Shown in pieces: positions 1 to 7,294 of a stretch of DNA of 51,699 nucleotides. The stretch comes from Subdoligranulum variabile (GTDB lineage: Bacteria; Bacillota; Clostridia; Oscillospirales; Ruminococcaceae). Every line of letters begins with the position of its first letter. The stretch's first letter is position 1. The DNA lies in assembly GCA_004554775.1 (NCBI GenBank), contig SFKI01000012.1, forward strand, positions 1-51,699. The letters are read 5' to 3'. A program made the position numbers and the translations under genes. Below the pieces are notes generated by a model. That model worked only from the letters and a program-made list of their open reading frames with translations. It was not told where the DNA came from and made no database searches.

Positions 1-157
1 ATAGTTCATCCAGCATTGCTCCCTGCACAAACCCAGTAAAGAGAATCCGATCGTCACCCTTCGCCAGTTCTTTCAATTCCTCCATAAAGGAATCCGTATC
101 ACTGGAGCCACCTGCGATGACCAGCTTTTTATCTGTCTTGACATTCTTGAAGTCATC
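1..157 (-). pseudogene. Glycosyltransferase family 4 internal fragment
   Basis: Read leftward from 157, the frame is open to the window edge and translates as the middle of a GT4 (GT-B fold) glycosyltransferase: a strand with KKLVIAGGSSD, then a helix, then DDRILFTGFVQG, the usual layout around the nucleotide-sugar site. It has no start codon of its own and is fused at about 157 to the N-terminus of a different gene, a UDP-glucose dehydrogenase. It may be the missing middle of the GT4 N-terminal fragment at 483-755. The rest lies outside the window, so it is not known whether this side is intact further left. Confidence 0.6.
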
Positions 158-240
158 ACTTGATTATGCTGTGCTAACAGAACACTAAGGGAAAGGTCGA
201 CGTATCCAGTGCCTGCTACGGCGATTTTATAATTTTTCAT
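158..240 (-). pseudogene. UDP-glucose 6-dehydrogenase N-terminal fragment
   Basis: A good ribosome site (GAGGGAG) precedes an ATG at 240. The 28 codons read like the first strand and NAD-binding loop of UDP-glucose/GDP-mannose dehydrogenases (KIAVAGTGYV, then LLAQHNQV). The third glycine of GxGxxG is aspartate here, and after HNQV the protein jumps into glycosyltransferase sequence. It is a remnant that kept its translation signals and lost about 93 percent of the gene. Such dehydrogenases supply UDP-glucuronate for capsule, which fits the neighbouring glycosyltransferase pieces. Confidence 0.6.
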
Positions 241-269
241 AGTTCTATTCTCCCTCACTAATTTTTCAT

Positions 270-325
270 TTGATAAAACAACAAACAAGCCCACGGCGGA
301 TCACTCAATGGCAATCCACCGTAGG
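270..325 (-). terminator. Terminator-like hairpin, leftward
   Basis: On the minus strand a stem of about 11 bp (CTACGGTGGAT with ATCCGCCGTGG, one G-T pair) with a 12-base loop is followed by the T-rich run CTTGTTTGTTGTTTT. It lies between the two glycosyltransferase remnants and would end transcription arriving from 755. The tract is interrupted by G, so termination may be inefficient. Confidence 0.45.
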
Positions 326-482
326 CTCGATTCGTTCTCCTTATTTTTTACTTGCTGCTCATTTTGTGGGTCAAAACAGAGCTACGCCAAAACCTCCCAC
401 ATATAACCTTTGGATTTTAGCTTCTCCGCTTCCTATCAGCAAATAAACACTTTTGTCGAACGAGTCGAGCCGCCAAAACCCT

Positions 483-755
483 TTAGTTATCGTGGTATTT
501 CTTGGTTGACCCTATTATATCTCTAGCCCCTCTTCGATTGATTGTGGGAACCGTTTTCTGATGAATACCTTTATATTCAATTGTGGCATCATCGTACTCT
601 GCACCGCTTACATGATGGCCTGCTCTGTTGTAACAGGTCACGTCACAACCATCCCGTGCCATTCGGGTGCAGAGTTCTTTGACAACGATCTCTACTCCGC
701 CTTCTCTCGATAATCGCTTCTGCCCAAACATCGCAATCGCAAGTTTCTTACCCAT
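483..755 (-). pseudogene. DUF1972-type glycosyltransferase, N-terminal fragment
   Basis: From an ATG at 755 (upstream GGAAGG) the protein starts KKLAIAMFGQKRLSREGG and continues VEIVVKELCTRMARDGCDVTCYNR with HHVSGAEYD. This is the donor-independent N-terminal domain (DUF1972) of bacterial GT4 rhamnosyl- or glucosyltransferases that build capsule. The match stops near KTVPTINRRG and the frame ends about 15 codons later, at roughly a quarter of the usual 370-400 residues. Its probable middle is at 1-157, with an unrelated ugd start between them, so the locus has been rearranged and not merely truncated. Confidence 0.65.
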
Positions 756-1163
756 AAATCCTTCCCACAGTCCCACTCAATTTCTTCATCTATATTTCAG
801 CCAACACAAAGAGCGGATAGGCTCGTGCACCTGTCCGCTGGCTGTCACCCCACCCTCATGGTCGAGATTTCTTCCTGTGCAGCATTTCTGCCACCCAAAA
901 AGATCAGTCGTTCATTCTCCGGGTAAGAAAATATAAACTTCGGGTCGCGGATCCTTTCGTTCTCTGCCGTACCCTTATCCCTATTATGACAGCCGCGTAT
1001 TATCACTGCAGCACCGAACATTGCTATCTTCACTATTTCCCCTTTACTGCTTGCGTTGTGTCCTTTTTCGTATTCAGCCATTCGACAAATTTCGCGCGCA
1101 CTTGCAAAAATTGGCAGCCATTCCGAACTACTAGTTTCTTGTCTCCACAATCTTTCTCGTAGC
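756..1163. other. Degenerate stretch without an intact gene
   Basis: I see no intact gene. A leftward open frame spans 845-1288 but its protein has no coherent domain. Short segments (a KIAMFG motif near 1020, an EWLNTKK-like segment in another frame near 1080) suggest decayed pieces of the flanking glycosyltransferase and helicase. Base composition is lower in GC than the core of the window. Confidence 0.4.
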
Positions 1164-1681
1164 CTATGCAGTTCGCTTTTCGGGTGGATTTGACGGCCAC
1201 TGCATCCCCAAATTATCCAGCATAGCCTTACGAGCAGCCGATAGCGTCCTTGTACCTGTGCCGGATTTTTCGTAGATGTGGCAGTCATTGTTTAACTGAT
1301 TGACACATTCAGATTTTCGTGTTCCAAACAACAAATATTGCTTGTGCATAGTAGTGGTCCTTGGTCTAAGTTAGGTTGCGTTGCATCTGCTTGAACAATA
1401 CACGGCAACCCTGGACTTGCTCGATGATTTCAAATCGATTCGCATCAACGCTGTTATCTTCTCTATTGTCATTTCGTTATGCAAATTAGAAATGTGCGCA
1501 AGTACTCATGGACCGGAAGATACAAAATTATTGCTTTATAGTGAGTCTCGATAAGTTTAAAGGTGATGTGGCTTTTCCCCGTGCCAGTGGGGTGAACGAT
1601 GGTGGCTTTGCCGTATTGCTGCATCATTGCAACCGCGCTCTTGTAGGCTTTTTCGTTGTGCTCGTACAAGTTCAGTCCCAT
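1164..1681 (-). pseudogene. SF2 helicase with helicase-associated domain, remnant
   Basis: Two leftward pieces in different frames. The upstream piece (1681-1469) carries a Walker A, HPTGTGKS, preceded by YEHNEKAYKSAV and followed by a second strand (AIILYLP), the start of a DEAD/DEAH-type ATPase. The downstream piece (1349-1164) ends TRTLSAARKAMLDNLGMQW, which resembles one repeat of the helicase-associated (HA) domain found at the C-terminus of many Firmicutes helicases. Motifs II to VI are missing, so most of the gene is deleted. Mobile elements often carry such helicases. The assignment of the second piece is weaker than the first. Confidence 0.5.
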
Positions 1682-2402
1682 TCAGTTCACCCCATCTTTC
1701 TTGGTTTGTGAGGTATCTTTCTATGTTTATGAGTGGAGAATATCTATTTTAGTATAAGCCATTTTATACCTATATGTATAATACTACAAAACACCAGTTT
1801 TTTCAACAATCGCATCCACCTTTAGTGGACTGATATACAAATTTGTCACATTCACAATAAAAATTGCCATTTTGATTGTGTGATTTTCCGTATGTATGCC
1901 ATTCATGTATAAAATTTGAACAAAATATAGGTTTTGCGTAAAACAACCCTTTTGTCCCTTAAAATTGCAATTATATAACATATATTCGTTGTTATTTCAT
2001 CAAACAATCCGTACCCAGCACCCCATTTACACCATTTTCAAAAAGAGCCTAAGATATGACCATTACACCACCAGACGGGTATGTCCTAAAATGTAGGAAT
2101 ATGCCCGCTTTTAGTGCCCGGCTATGGGGCAACAACCGTCAGTTTGGGGGGTGTTCAGTAAGCAAAAGGGGGTATCAAATTGTAACCCCCTACCGCATGT
2201 ACGTTTCAGTAACCGTCAGATTTAACGGTACTGCTCTCTTGACCTCGACCCTCATTTTGGGGGGGTGAGCAATCAATCGGATAAAACGCTGTTAAACCGT
2301 CATCAACCAGTACCAAACTGGTAACAGTTCACCCTCGCCACCAAGCGCCCATTTGGCACCCTGACCTGTGATTTCTATAAGAATTATTCCGGCGAGTTCT
2401 AT
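1682..2402. other. AT-rich non-coding stretch
   Basis: No gene is supported. The 1720-2040 part is strongly AT-rich with runs such as CCATTTTATACCTATATGTATAA. From 2325 an in-frame coding-like extension runs into the gene at 2403: it reads KRPFGTLTCDFYKNYSGEFY, which continues the BRO-N domain upstream of the first ATG but has no start codon after the stop at 2322. Confidence 0.4.
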
Positions 2403-2765
2403 ATGACTCGTGAACAGATTAGCCAGACACTGGAATACAAAGAACCCGCAAAGTCAATCGCAAAAATTCATGAAAGAAATGATATTGCTTATGCAAATGA
2501 TTCCCGCCCCGCAATCCGTGTCTGCGGTGTTCGTCCTTTGCCCAATCATCACCTGTGGGTGCGCTTTAATGACGGTACAGCGAAAGATGTTGATTTTGCC
2601 CCGATCTTGAACGACCCCGCATTTCGTCCGCTTCAAGATGAACAGGCTTTCGGTCGTGCCTATATCGACTTTAACACGGTCGTCTGGAATGATGGAGAAA
2701 TTGACATCAGCCCTAACTGGCTTTACGAAAACGGTGTCACGGTTGATTCTGTGATGCCAGCGTAA
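2403..2765 (+). CDS. BRO-N fragment fused to DUF2442 protein
   Basis: The 120-residue product begins with MTREQISQTLEYKEPAKSI, which matches the end of the BRO-N domain of phage antirepressors, and homologous sequence continues upstream of the ATG without a start codon. Residues 37-115 form a complete DUF2442 domain (VRPLPNHHLWVRFNDG, then FNTVVWNDGEIDISPNWLYENG), a small domain often found beside toxin-like DUF4160 genes. No DUF4160 partner is seen. I read this as a chimera made by deletion between a phage antirepressor and a DUF2442 gene. The DUF2442 part may still be made from the internal ATG. A strong terminator follows. Confidence 0.55.
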   Translation: MTREQISQTLEYKEPAKSIAKIHERNDIAYANDSRPAIRVCGVRPLPNHHLWVRFNDGTAKDVDFAPILNDPAFRPLQDEQAFGRAYIDFNTVVWNDGEIDISPNWLYENGVTVDSVMPA

Positions 2766-2809
2766 AGCGAAAGAGTATTTCCTATAGCCCCCGCCACATA
2801 AACACAAAT

Positions 2810-2845
2810 CCCCTAACAGTTCAACGCTGTTAGGGGTTGTTTTTT
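2810..2845 (+). terminator. Rho-independent terminator
   Basis: A perfect 10-bp stem (CCCCTAACAG with CTGTTAGGGG), a 7-base loop and the tail TTGTTTTTT. It ends the DUF2442 gene 45 bases after its stop codon. Confidence 0.9.
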
Positions 2846-3086
2846 ATGCTTATTTAGTTGATAAGGGGTGGTCAAAACGATGACCCCCGAGAGTGCGAAA
2901 GAACGACTTACGCCTACCCTGTATTCAGATCGGCAAATCCATTTTTAACCAGCCCCCGGTGCACCTGGGCACAGCAGGGGGGCGACAGACGGAGACACTG
3001 CGCACAGCCGGACAGACTCCCCCTGCTGCTGGTGCTTTTTGTCGCCTTATAAGGTACAGGTACATTATAGGGGCGCTGTGCGCAGG

Positions 3087-3308
3087 TTATTCCTGCTCGC
3101 TGATTTCGGCTTGCGTGTCTCGCTCATGCTTTTCAAAAATTGCTGTTATAACGTATTTATTTACACTCATGCCCGCACTTTTTGCCCATTCTTGCAAGGA
3201 TTCTTTGTTGACGGCTGCGTCATTTTGTAGCCGTATGGCGACAATTTTTGTTGCTTTATCGTTGTATTTCTTGTTTGCCGCCAATTTTGCTTCGCTTGTT
3301 TTGTTCAT
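3087..3308 (-). CDS. Ribbon-helix-helix (Arc/CopG-like) DNA-binding protein
   Basis: 73 residues starting MNKTSEAKLAANKKYNDKA. A strand KIVAIRLQND is followed by two helices, ESLQEWAKSAG and VNKYVITAIFEKHE, with the G-MSVNKYV turn typical of Arc-type ribbon-helix-helix proteins on plasmids and integrative elements. The start at 3308 is chosen because GGAG lies 10 bases upstream, and the longer frame to 3362 adds residues unlike the family. It is divergent from the gene at 3530, and three copies of a 14-bp motif lie between them, so it probably represses both itself and that operon. Confidence 0.75.
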   Translation of the reverse strand: MNKTSEAKLAANKKYNDKATKIVAIRLQNDAAVNKESLQEWAKSAGMSVNKYVITAIFEKHERDTQAEISEQE

Positions 3309-3321
3309 GTATACTGTGCTC

Positions 3322-3448
3322 CATGTATAACGTGCATCAATCGTGCATGTATTACGTGTCATTCATCGAAAATTTTTACGATATAGCGTTTATATTTAAG
3401 AATTTAATTTTGCGTGTTTTGTGCATGGCATATACATGTAATACGTGC
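3322..3448. promoter_or_regulatory. Three copies of a 14-bp operator motif
   Basis: CATGTAWNACGTGY occurs at 3322-3335, 3346-3359 and 3435-3448 in the same orientation. Each copy is itself close to a palindrome. The first lies just upstream of the ribbon-helix-helix start, and the third fills the spacer right up to the -10 box of the rightward promoter. This is the expected arrangement for a repressor made by the gene at 3087-3308. That the repressor binds here is inference. Confidence 0.6.
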
Positions 3449-3454
3449 TATAAT
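3446..3454 (+). promoter_or_regulatory. Extended -10 promoter
   Basis: TGCTATAAT is a perfect extended -10 (TGn plus TATAAT at 3449-3454). No good -35 box is visible 17 bases upstream, as is common for extended -10 promoters. It faces the operon that starts at 3530 and is overlapped by an operator copy. Confidence 0.65.
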
Positions 3455-3529
3455 CTAGTCATAGTCAAGGGAACACAAGTTCACCTGACCACGACCAACA
3501 CCACCACACACAAAGAAAGGACTTACACC

Positions 3530-3805
3530 ATGAGCATTGACAATTTATTAGACCTTATCATCCAATACAAAGAGGCCGCACAGCTGATTGAAACCGCACA
3601 GGCTGAGCAAGAAACTATCAAGGCCCAAATCAAAGCTGAGATGGCCCAGCGCAATACCAATGACTTGCAAGTAGGGTGCCACAAAGTCAAACTGTCGGAC
3701 TTCACCAGCACCCGCCTGGACAGCAAAGCCATCAAGGCCGTTGCCCCTGCCCTGTTTGCCCAATATTCCAAGGTCGTTACAGGCCAGCGCCTGACCATCA
3801 ACTAA
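3530..3805 (+). CDS. Phage-type small protein with N-terminal coiled coil
   Basis: 91 residues with ribosome site AAAGAAAGG. The first half is a charged helix rich in Glu, Gln and Ala (QLIETAQAEQETIKAQIKAE), probably a coiled coil. The second half, KVKLSDFTSTRLDSKAIKA then YSKVVTGQRLTI, resembles the conserved end of Gp157-like and related phage proteins of unknown function (the pattern RxDsKxfK...L...y.k.t..rrf.I). It is the first gene after the regulated promoter and precedes the SprT-like gene. Function is not known. Confidence 0.65.
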   Translation: MSIDNLLDLIIQYKEAAQLIETAQAEQETIKAQIKAEMAQRNTNDLQVGCHKVKLSDFTSTRLDSKAIKAVAPALFAQYSKVVTGQRLTIN

Positions 3806-3864
3806 GAAAAGTCCCTTGCAACAGCACCGACCAAAGCGTAGTTGTAAGAGACTCACCCAAACCC

Positions 3865-3903
3865 GCCGGGGCGGGCTGTAGATATAGTATACACCCGCCC
3901 GGC
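3865..3903 (+). other. GC-rich hairpin upstream of the SprT-like gene
   Basis: GCCGGGGCGGG pairs with CCCGCCCGGC (one bulge) across an 18-base AT-rich loop. It stands out in a low-GC neighbourhood. There is no T-run after it, so it may act on the mRNA as a stability or leader structure and not as a terminator. Confidence 0.35.
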
Positions 3904-3933
3904 CTATTTATCAAGTAGAAAGGTTGTTCATCC

Positions 3934-4599
3934 ATGAAACAGACCATCCGCACAAGCCGTACCGCCGGGCAGTTAGAGAAGATGTTCCGCGCCATCAATG
4001 CCCACTTTTATAATAATGAGCTACCCGAGCCCATCATCACACTGAAAAAGACCCCCAACGCCTACGGCCATATCACATGCAGTAAGACCTGGCAGGCGGG
4101 CAGTGAGCGGCGCTACGAGATCAACATAAGCACTGCCACACTGGACAGGCCCATAGACGAAACCACCGCAACGCTGTGCCACGAGTGCGCACACCTCTAC
4201 GCCCTGACTCACGGCATAAAAGACACCAGTGGTTCTGGCAACAGCTACCACAACAAACGATTCAAGGCCATCGCAGAAGCCCACGGTCTTATTATTGACC
4301 ACCACGAGAAATACGGCTGGACCATTACAAGCCCATCGTTGGAACTGCTGGACTTCATCGAGGCTCAAGGCTGGCAAGCTATCCAAATGTCCGAGGGGCT
4401 GACCTGGGCAGACATGACCGGCACAGGCACGGGAAGCCGTACACCCGGCGCGGCATACGGTACAGGCATCAAACCACCCAAACGTCCAAGTTCAACCCGC
4501 CGCTGGGTATGCCCGGATTGCGGCACGATCATCCGCTCTACCAAAGAGGTCAACATAATATGCGGCGATTGCGGTAAGCAGTTCATCCGCGCCGACTAA
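3934..4599 (+). CDS. SprT-like zinc metalloprotein
   Basis: 221 residues. Residues 10-140 form a SprT-like domain: FRAINAHFYNNELPEP, a short YGHITCSKTW strand, then the zinc-protease helix with HECAH at 83-87 and later the third-ligand region YHNKRF. A C-terminal zinc ribbon has CPDC and CGDC pairs at about 193-215, as in eukaryotic Spartan and bacterial SprT relatives. Plasmids and ICEs of Firmicutes often carry such genes. The substrate is unknown, and DNA-protein crosslink removal is suggested only by the family. The start has the site AGAAAGG 9 bases upstream. Confidence 0.8.
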   Translation: MKQTIRTSRTAGQLEKMFRAINAHFYNNELPEPIITLKKTPNAYGHITCSKTWQAGSERRYEINISTATLDRPIDETTATLCHECAHLYALTHGIKDTSGSGNSYHNKRFKAIAEAHGLIIDHHEKYGWTITSPSLELLDFIEAQGWQAIQMSEGLTWADMTGTGTGSRTPGAAYGTGIKPPKRPSSTRRWVCPDCGTIIRSTKEVNIICGDCGKQFIRAD

Positions 4600-4679
4600 A
4601 CCAACAGGACAGAGATGCACGACCGAGTGAGAATAGGTCAATTTTTATGTATCTATTTTTAAAAAAGAGGTTCTTGGCC

Positions 4680-4898
4680 ATGAAATATATCGCCACCACT
4701 TCCCCGCCCAACAGGCAAAACCACTTGCAAGTTTTGCGCCTATCTCGCGGTCTCTCACAATCCGCACTAGCTGCAGCTGTTGGCGTATCCACCCGCACCG
4801 TCAAGTACTGGGAACATGGGCAGCGAACACCCAATGCCGCTTCCCTGCTCGCCCTTGCCCACCACTTTGACGTCCCGCCCGAATCATTGCTGCCTTAG
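4680..4898 (+). CDS. XRE-family helix-turn-helix regulator
   Basis: 72 residues. QVLRLSRGLSQSALAAAVG and VSTRTVKYWEHGQRTPN are the first and the recognition helices of a Cro/CI-type HTH domain, and the protein ends soon after DVPPESLL. The ATG at 4680 has AGAGG 9 bases upstream, and a longer frame from 4647 is less likely. It lies 150 bases before the resolvase gene with repeat motifs between them, so it may regulate the resolvase. Confidence 0.8.
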   Translation: MKYIATTSPPNRQNHLQVLRLSRGLSQSALAAAVGVSTRTVKYWEHGQRTPNAASLLALAHHFDVPPESLLP

Positions 4899-4929
4899 AC
4901 CCAAGCTGTCCTGTGGAAAAATAGAGTGT

Positions 4930-5033
4930 ACCCTATCTTTACAATCGAAAAGCCGCGATTTTCTGTAAAATTAGGGTCCATTTTCCTATTTTTTTACAAA
5001 CCGCAAGGCAAGTCTAAGACCCTATTTTTACAA
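4930..5033. repeat. Four-copy repeat, candidate resolvase (res) site or operator
   Basis: The motif ACCCTATTTTTACA occurs at 4930-4943 (one mismatch), 4964-4977 (inverted), 4984-4998 (one extra T, first base different) and 5019-5032. All four lie in the 150 bases between the XRE gene and the serine resolvase. Resolvases of the gamma-delta/Tn3 family bind paired 12-bp half-sites next to their own gene, which also autoregulates. The same sites could be an XRE operator instead. Confidence 0.55.
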
Positions 5034-5048
5034 ATGAGGTTCCTTTTT

Positions 5049-5606
5049 ATGAATGTTGCGTATGTCCGGGTCTCCACCGCCGAACAGAATGAGGCACGGC
5101 AGGTGGAAGCCCTGCGCTCTCACAATATCGACAAGTGGTTTACCGAAAAAATCAGCGGCAAGAATACGCATCGTCCACAGCTGCAGGCCATGCTTGACTT
5201 TGTGCGCGAGGGCGATACCGTCTATATCCACGACTTCAGCCGCCTTGCTCGAAGCACGAAAGACCTACTGGAACTGGTGGAGCAGCTACAAGCCAAGGGT
5301 GTCCACCTGATCAGCAACAAAGAGCACCTGGACACCAGCACGCCAACTGGCAAGCTGATGCTGACTATGATTGCCGCCATCAACGAATTTGAACGGGCCA
5401 ACACACTGGAACGCCAGCGAGAGGGCATCGCCATTGCCAAGCGGAATGGAGTGTACAAAGGCCGACAAAAGGTAGCAGTCCCGCCGGGATTCGAAACACT
5501 GTATGCACGATACCAGCGCCGAGAACTGAGCAAGGCTACTCTGGCTGGCATGATTGGGGTGTCCAGACCCACGTTGGAACGGATCATTAATGAAGCCCGT
5601 GCATAA
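5049..5606 (+). CDS. Serine recombinase (resolvase/invertase family)
   Basis: 185 residues, the normal length of small serine resolvases. The N-terminal catalytic domain has the nucleophile Ser9 in VAYVRVSTAEQN, the DFSRLARS motif and the long E-helix (LMLTMIAAINEFERANTLERQREG). The C-terminal HTH is LAGMIGVSRPTLERIINE. The start at 5049 is preferred over an upstream in-frame ATG at 4926, which would add residues across the repeats. GAGG lies 11 bases upstream. It probably resolves multimers of a circular form of this element or inverts a segment of it. Confidence 0.88.
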   Translation: MNVAYVRVSTAEQNEARQVEALRSHNIDKWFTEKISGKNTHRPQLQAMLDFVREGDTVYIHDFSRLARSTKDLLELVEQLQAKGVHLISNKEHLDTSTPTGKLMLTMIAAINEFERANTLERQREGIAIAKRNGVYKGRQKVAVPPGFETLYARYQRRELSKATLAGMIGVSRPTLERIINEARA

Positions 5607-5647
5607 TTTGTACAATTTTCGCAGATTCATCCAAGGTACAAATTATG
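5602..5647. repeat. Perfect 12-bp inverted repeat after the resolvase gene
   Basis: CATAATTTGTAC at 5602-5613 and GTACAAATTATG at 5636-5647 are exact inverted copies separated by 22 bases. The first arm contains the resolvase stop codon. There is no T-run, so it is not a simple terminator. A -10-like TATAAT at 5663-5668 follows, so it could be an operator for the small membrane gene operon or a recombination site. Confidence 0.6.
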
Positions 5648-5709
5648 GTACTTACCACAATGTATAATAAAATCATCGAAGGAACCATCACCACCTAGGA
5701 GGCATGATT

Positions 5710-6198
5710 ATGTATTTAGCCAACGCTCTTATCGTCCTGGCCATCATGGCACTGGTCATTCCCGCCGTACTTTTCGCAGCCTACATTATCGGGGCCGCCA
5801 CGCTGCCGCCCATCTTCAATGCCGTCAACAACGCCACACCAACCCCCGCCAAATTCCAGCGTCAGAAGGAAGTCTTTGACGCCTGGCAGTACATTATGAC
5901 ACATCACCACAATCTGCGCGGCCATTATATCTGGGACGTCCGGGAAAAATACAATCTCACACAGAACGAAGCCATGTTGCGACTGATTTCCGAGGACTGC
6001 AACGATATAGGCATCCAGATGAACTACGCTTATGCTTCCATGCTCACCGGCGTAGACCTTGACAATGAGCTGCGTGCCAACGCCAAAAAGTATCAATTGG
6101 GCTTCACCTACGAAACCAAACCACTGCCCGGCCAGACTGCACTCACCCGCGAAGAAGCCACCGCTAAACTTGCCGCCAAGAAGGAGACTGTACAATGA
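5710..6198 (+). CDS. Single-pass membrane protein, function unknown
   Basis: 162 residues. A hydrophobic segment at residues 3-27 (ANALIVLAIMALVIPAVLF...) anchors a polar, probably cytoplasmic region with a histidine-rich patch (ITHHHNLRGH type) and a Lys/Glu-rich end. The start at 5710 is chosen over 5704 because TAGGAGG ends only one base before 5704. Its stop codon overlaps the start of the 32-residue gene that follows (ATGA), so they are translationally coupled. I do not recognise the family. Confidence 0.6.
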   Translation: MYLANALIVLAIMALVIPAVLFAAYIIGAATLPPIFNAVNNATPTPAKFQRQKEVFDAWQYIMTHHHNLRGHYIWDVREKYNLTQNEAMLRLISEDCNDIGIQMNYAYASMLTGVDLDNELRANAKKYQLGFTYETKPLPGQTALTREEATAKLAAKKETVQ

Positions 6199-6293
6199 AA
6201 AACAATAGTGATTTCGGCCTGATCGTCAATATCATTATCTTTGGCCTGATTTTCCTGGATGCCTTTGTCAAACTGTGTGCTGTTAATTACTGA
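6195..6293 (+). CDS. 32-residue hydrophobic peptide
   Basis: A short frame, MKNNSDFGLIVNIIIFGLI and on to an end at VNY, is one transmembrane helix flanked by polar ends. Its ATG overlaps the stop of the upstream gene by ATGA, and AAGGAGA lies 9 bases upstream, so it has real translation signals. A toxin-like or accessory membrane peptide is possible, but nothing in the sequence decides this. Confidence 0.55.
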   Translation: MKNNSDFGLIVNIIIFGLIFLDAFVKLCAVNY

Positions 6294-6313
6294 TTATTAA
6301 GGAGGACTATCTT

Positions 6314-6700
6314 ATGTTAGGTGCAACTGCTTTTCTGTTAGGTGTCGCTGGCCTGTTTGGTTCTGCCGCTATGGTGGGCACCGAGAACAGCAATATTTCT
6401 TCCAGTGGTGGCTACGGCATTCCCAGCGAGACCGACCGTGATGTATCCGCCCAGGTTCGTGCCGTATACCGCAAATGGTCTGGCACTTACAACAACCAAC
6501 GCGGTGAATGGTACAACCGGCTTGGCACCGAGGGCATGTGGCCGGAGCAACGCAAAAAGATCTGGTGGCAGCATGTTTACGAGGACGAAGGTGTTCCCGT
6601 ATCGGAGGGATACCTCAACCATATCAGCGGCTGGGATTTCCGGTACTCCTGCGAGTATGGGAGACTGGCTGAGATGAAACGGCGGCGCAGAAGATACTAA
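6314..6700 (+). CDS. Small protein with N-terminal hydrophobic segment
   Basis: 128 residues after an excellent ribosome site (AAGGAGGA). Residues 1-20 (LGATAFLLGVAGLFGSAAMV) form a membrane helix or signal segment. The rest is rich in Tyr, Trp and Arg (AVYRKWSGTYNNQRGEWYNR, WWQHVYEDEG) and ends in a very basic tail, MKRRRRRY. It is the third gene of a small operon closed by a terminator. No family recognised. Together the three look like a mobile-element membrane module. Confidence 0.6.
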   Translation: MLGATAFLLGVAGLFGSAAMVGTENSNISSSGGYGIPSETDRDVSAQVRAVYRKWSGTYNNQRGEWYNRLGTEGMWPEQRKKIWWQHVYEDEGVPVSEGYLNHISGWDFRYSCEYGRLAEMKRRRRRY

Positions 6701-6750
6701 GCCGCACACGCACAGCATCGCACATTTTAAAAATCAATATATAATAGAAG

Positions 6751-6790
6751 GCCCGATGGAGCACTGCCGCAACTCCACCGGGCTTATTTT
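6751..6790 (+). terminator. Rho-independent terminator
   Basis: GCCCGATGGAG pairs with CTCCACCGGGC (one mismatch) around a 10-base loop, followed by TTATTTT. It ends the small membrane gene operon. Confidence 0.75.
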
Positions 6791-7294
6791 CCGTTGTTTT
6801 GCTATATTTTATGGCATATTTTTGGCAATATTGCTGATTTTCGATGTCCGTTTTGTCCGATAGCCTGCACGCCCGACCTTTCGAACAATCATTTCACCGA
6901 CATTTGCACGCTACACAAATCGCTTGTTTTTGTCGCAGCATCGCGTTTTTTGTTCCTTTCGTGTTAGCCAGCAGCTATGTTCAGTATCGCTGCAAGTCGT
7001 TCCACTATACCAGACCATAAAATGATTTTCGGCAATTTTATTTGTACCAGCGTCAGAAGTAGTGCCTTTCGCAAGGGCATATACCAATCAATCGTTTTGT
7101 AGCCATTTTTGCCCACCGACCTACCGCCAGCTTTGCTTCGCAAAACTGTTGCTTTTTTGCTTGGTTTTGTTCGCTTCATTCTTCGCTTGCTCACAAATCC
7201 AACCAAAAAGAATATAGTTTTCCGGATCATTGTGTAGCTAAATTTGCTACTTTGTACTATATACAATACTGCAGTTTTTGCTACACTTCAGAAA
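6791..7294. other. Intergenic stretch before the convergent helicase gene
   Basis: I can support no gene. A leftward open frame at 6964-7266 has low-complexity basic sequence, no clear ribosome site and no recognisable domain. The stretch is T-rich near 6800-6960. It lies between the rightward operon ending at 6700 and the leftward helicase, so it is a convergent junction and may hold the helicase terminator or a decayed gene. Confidence 0.4.

Noticed and set aside
1784..1981. A 65-codon leftward frame in the AT-rich stretch
   Set aside because: AT-rich random open frame without ribosome site or domain.
6964..7266. A 100-codon leftward open frame upstream of the convergent junction
   Set aside because: No convincing ribosome site, biased basic composition and no recognised domain.
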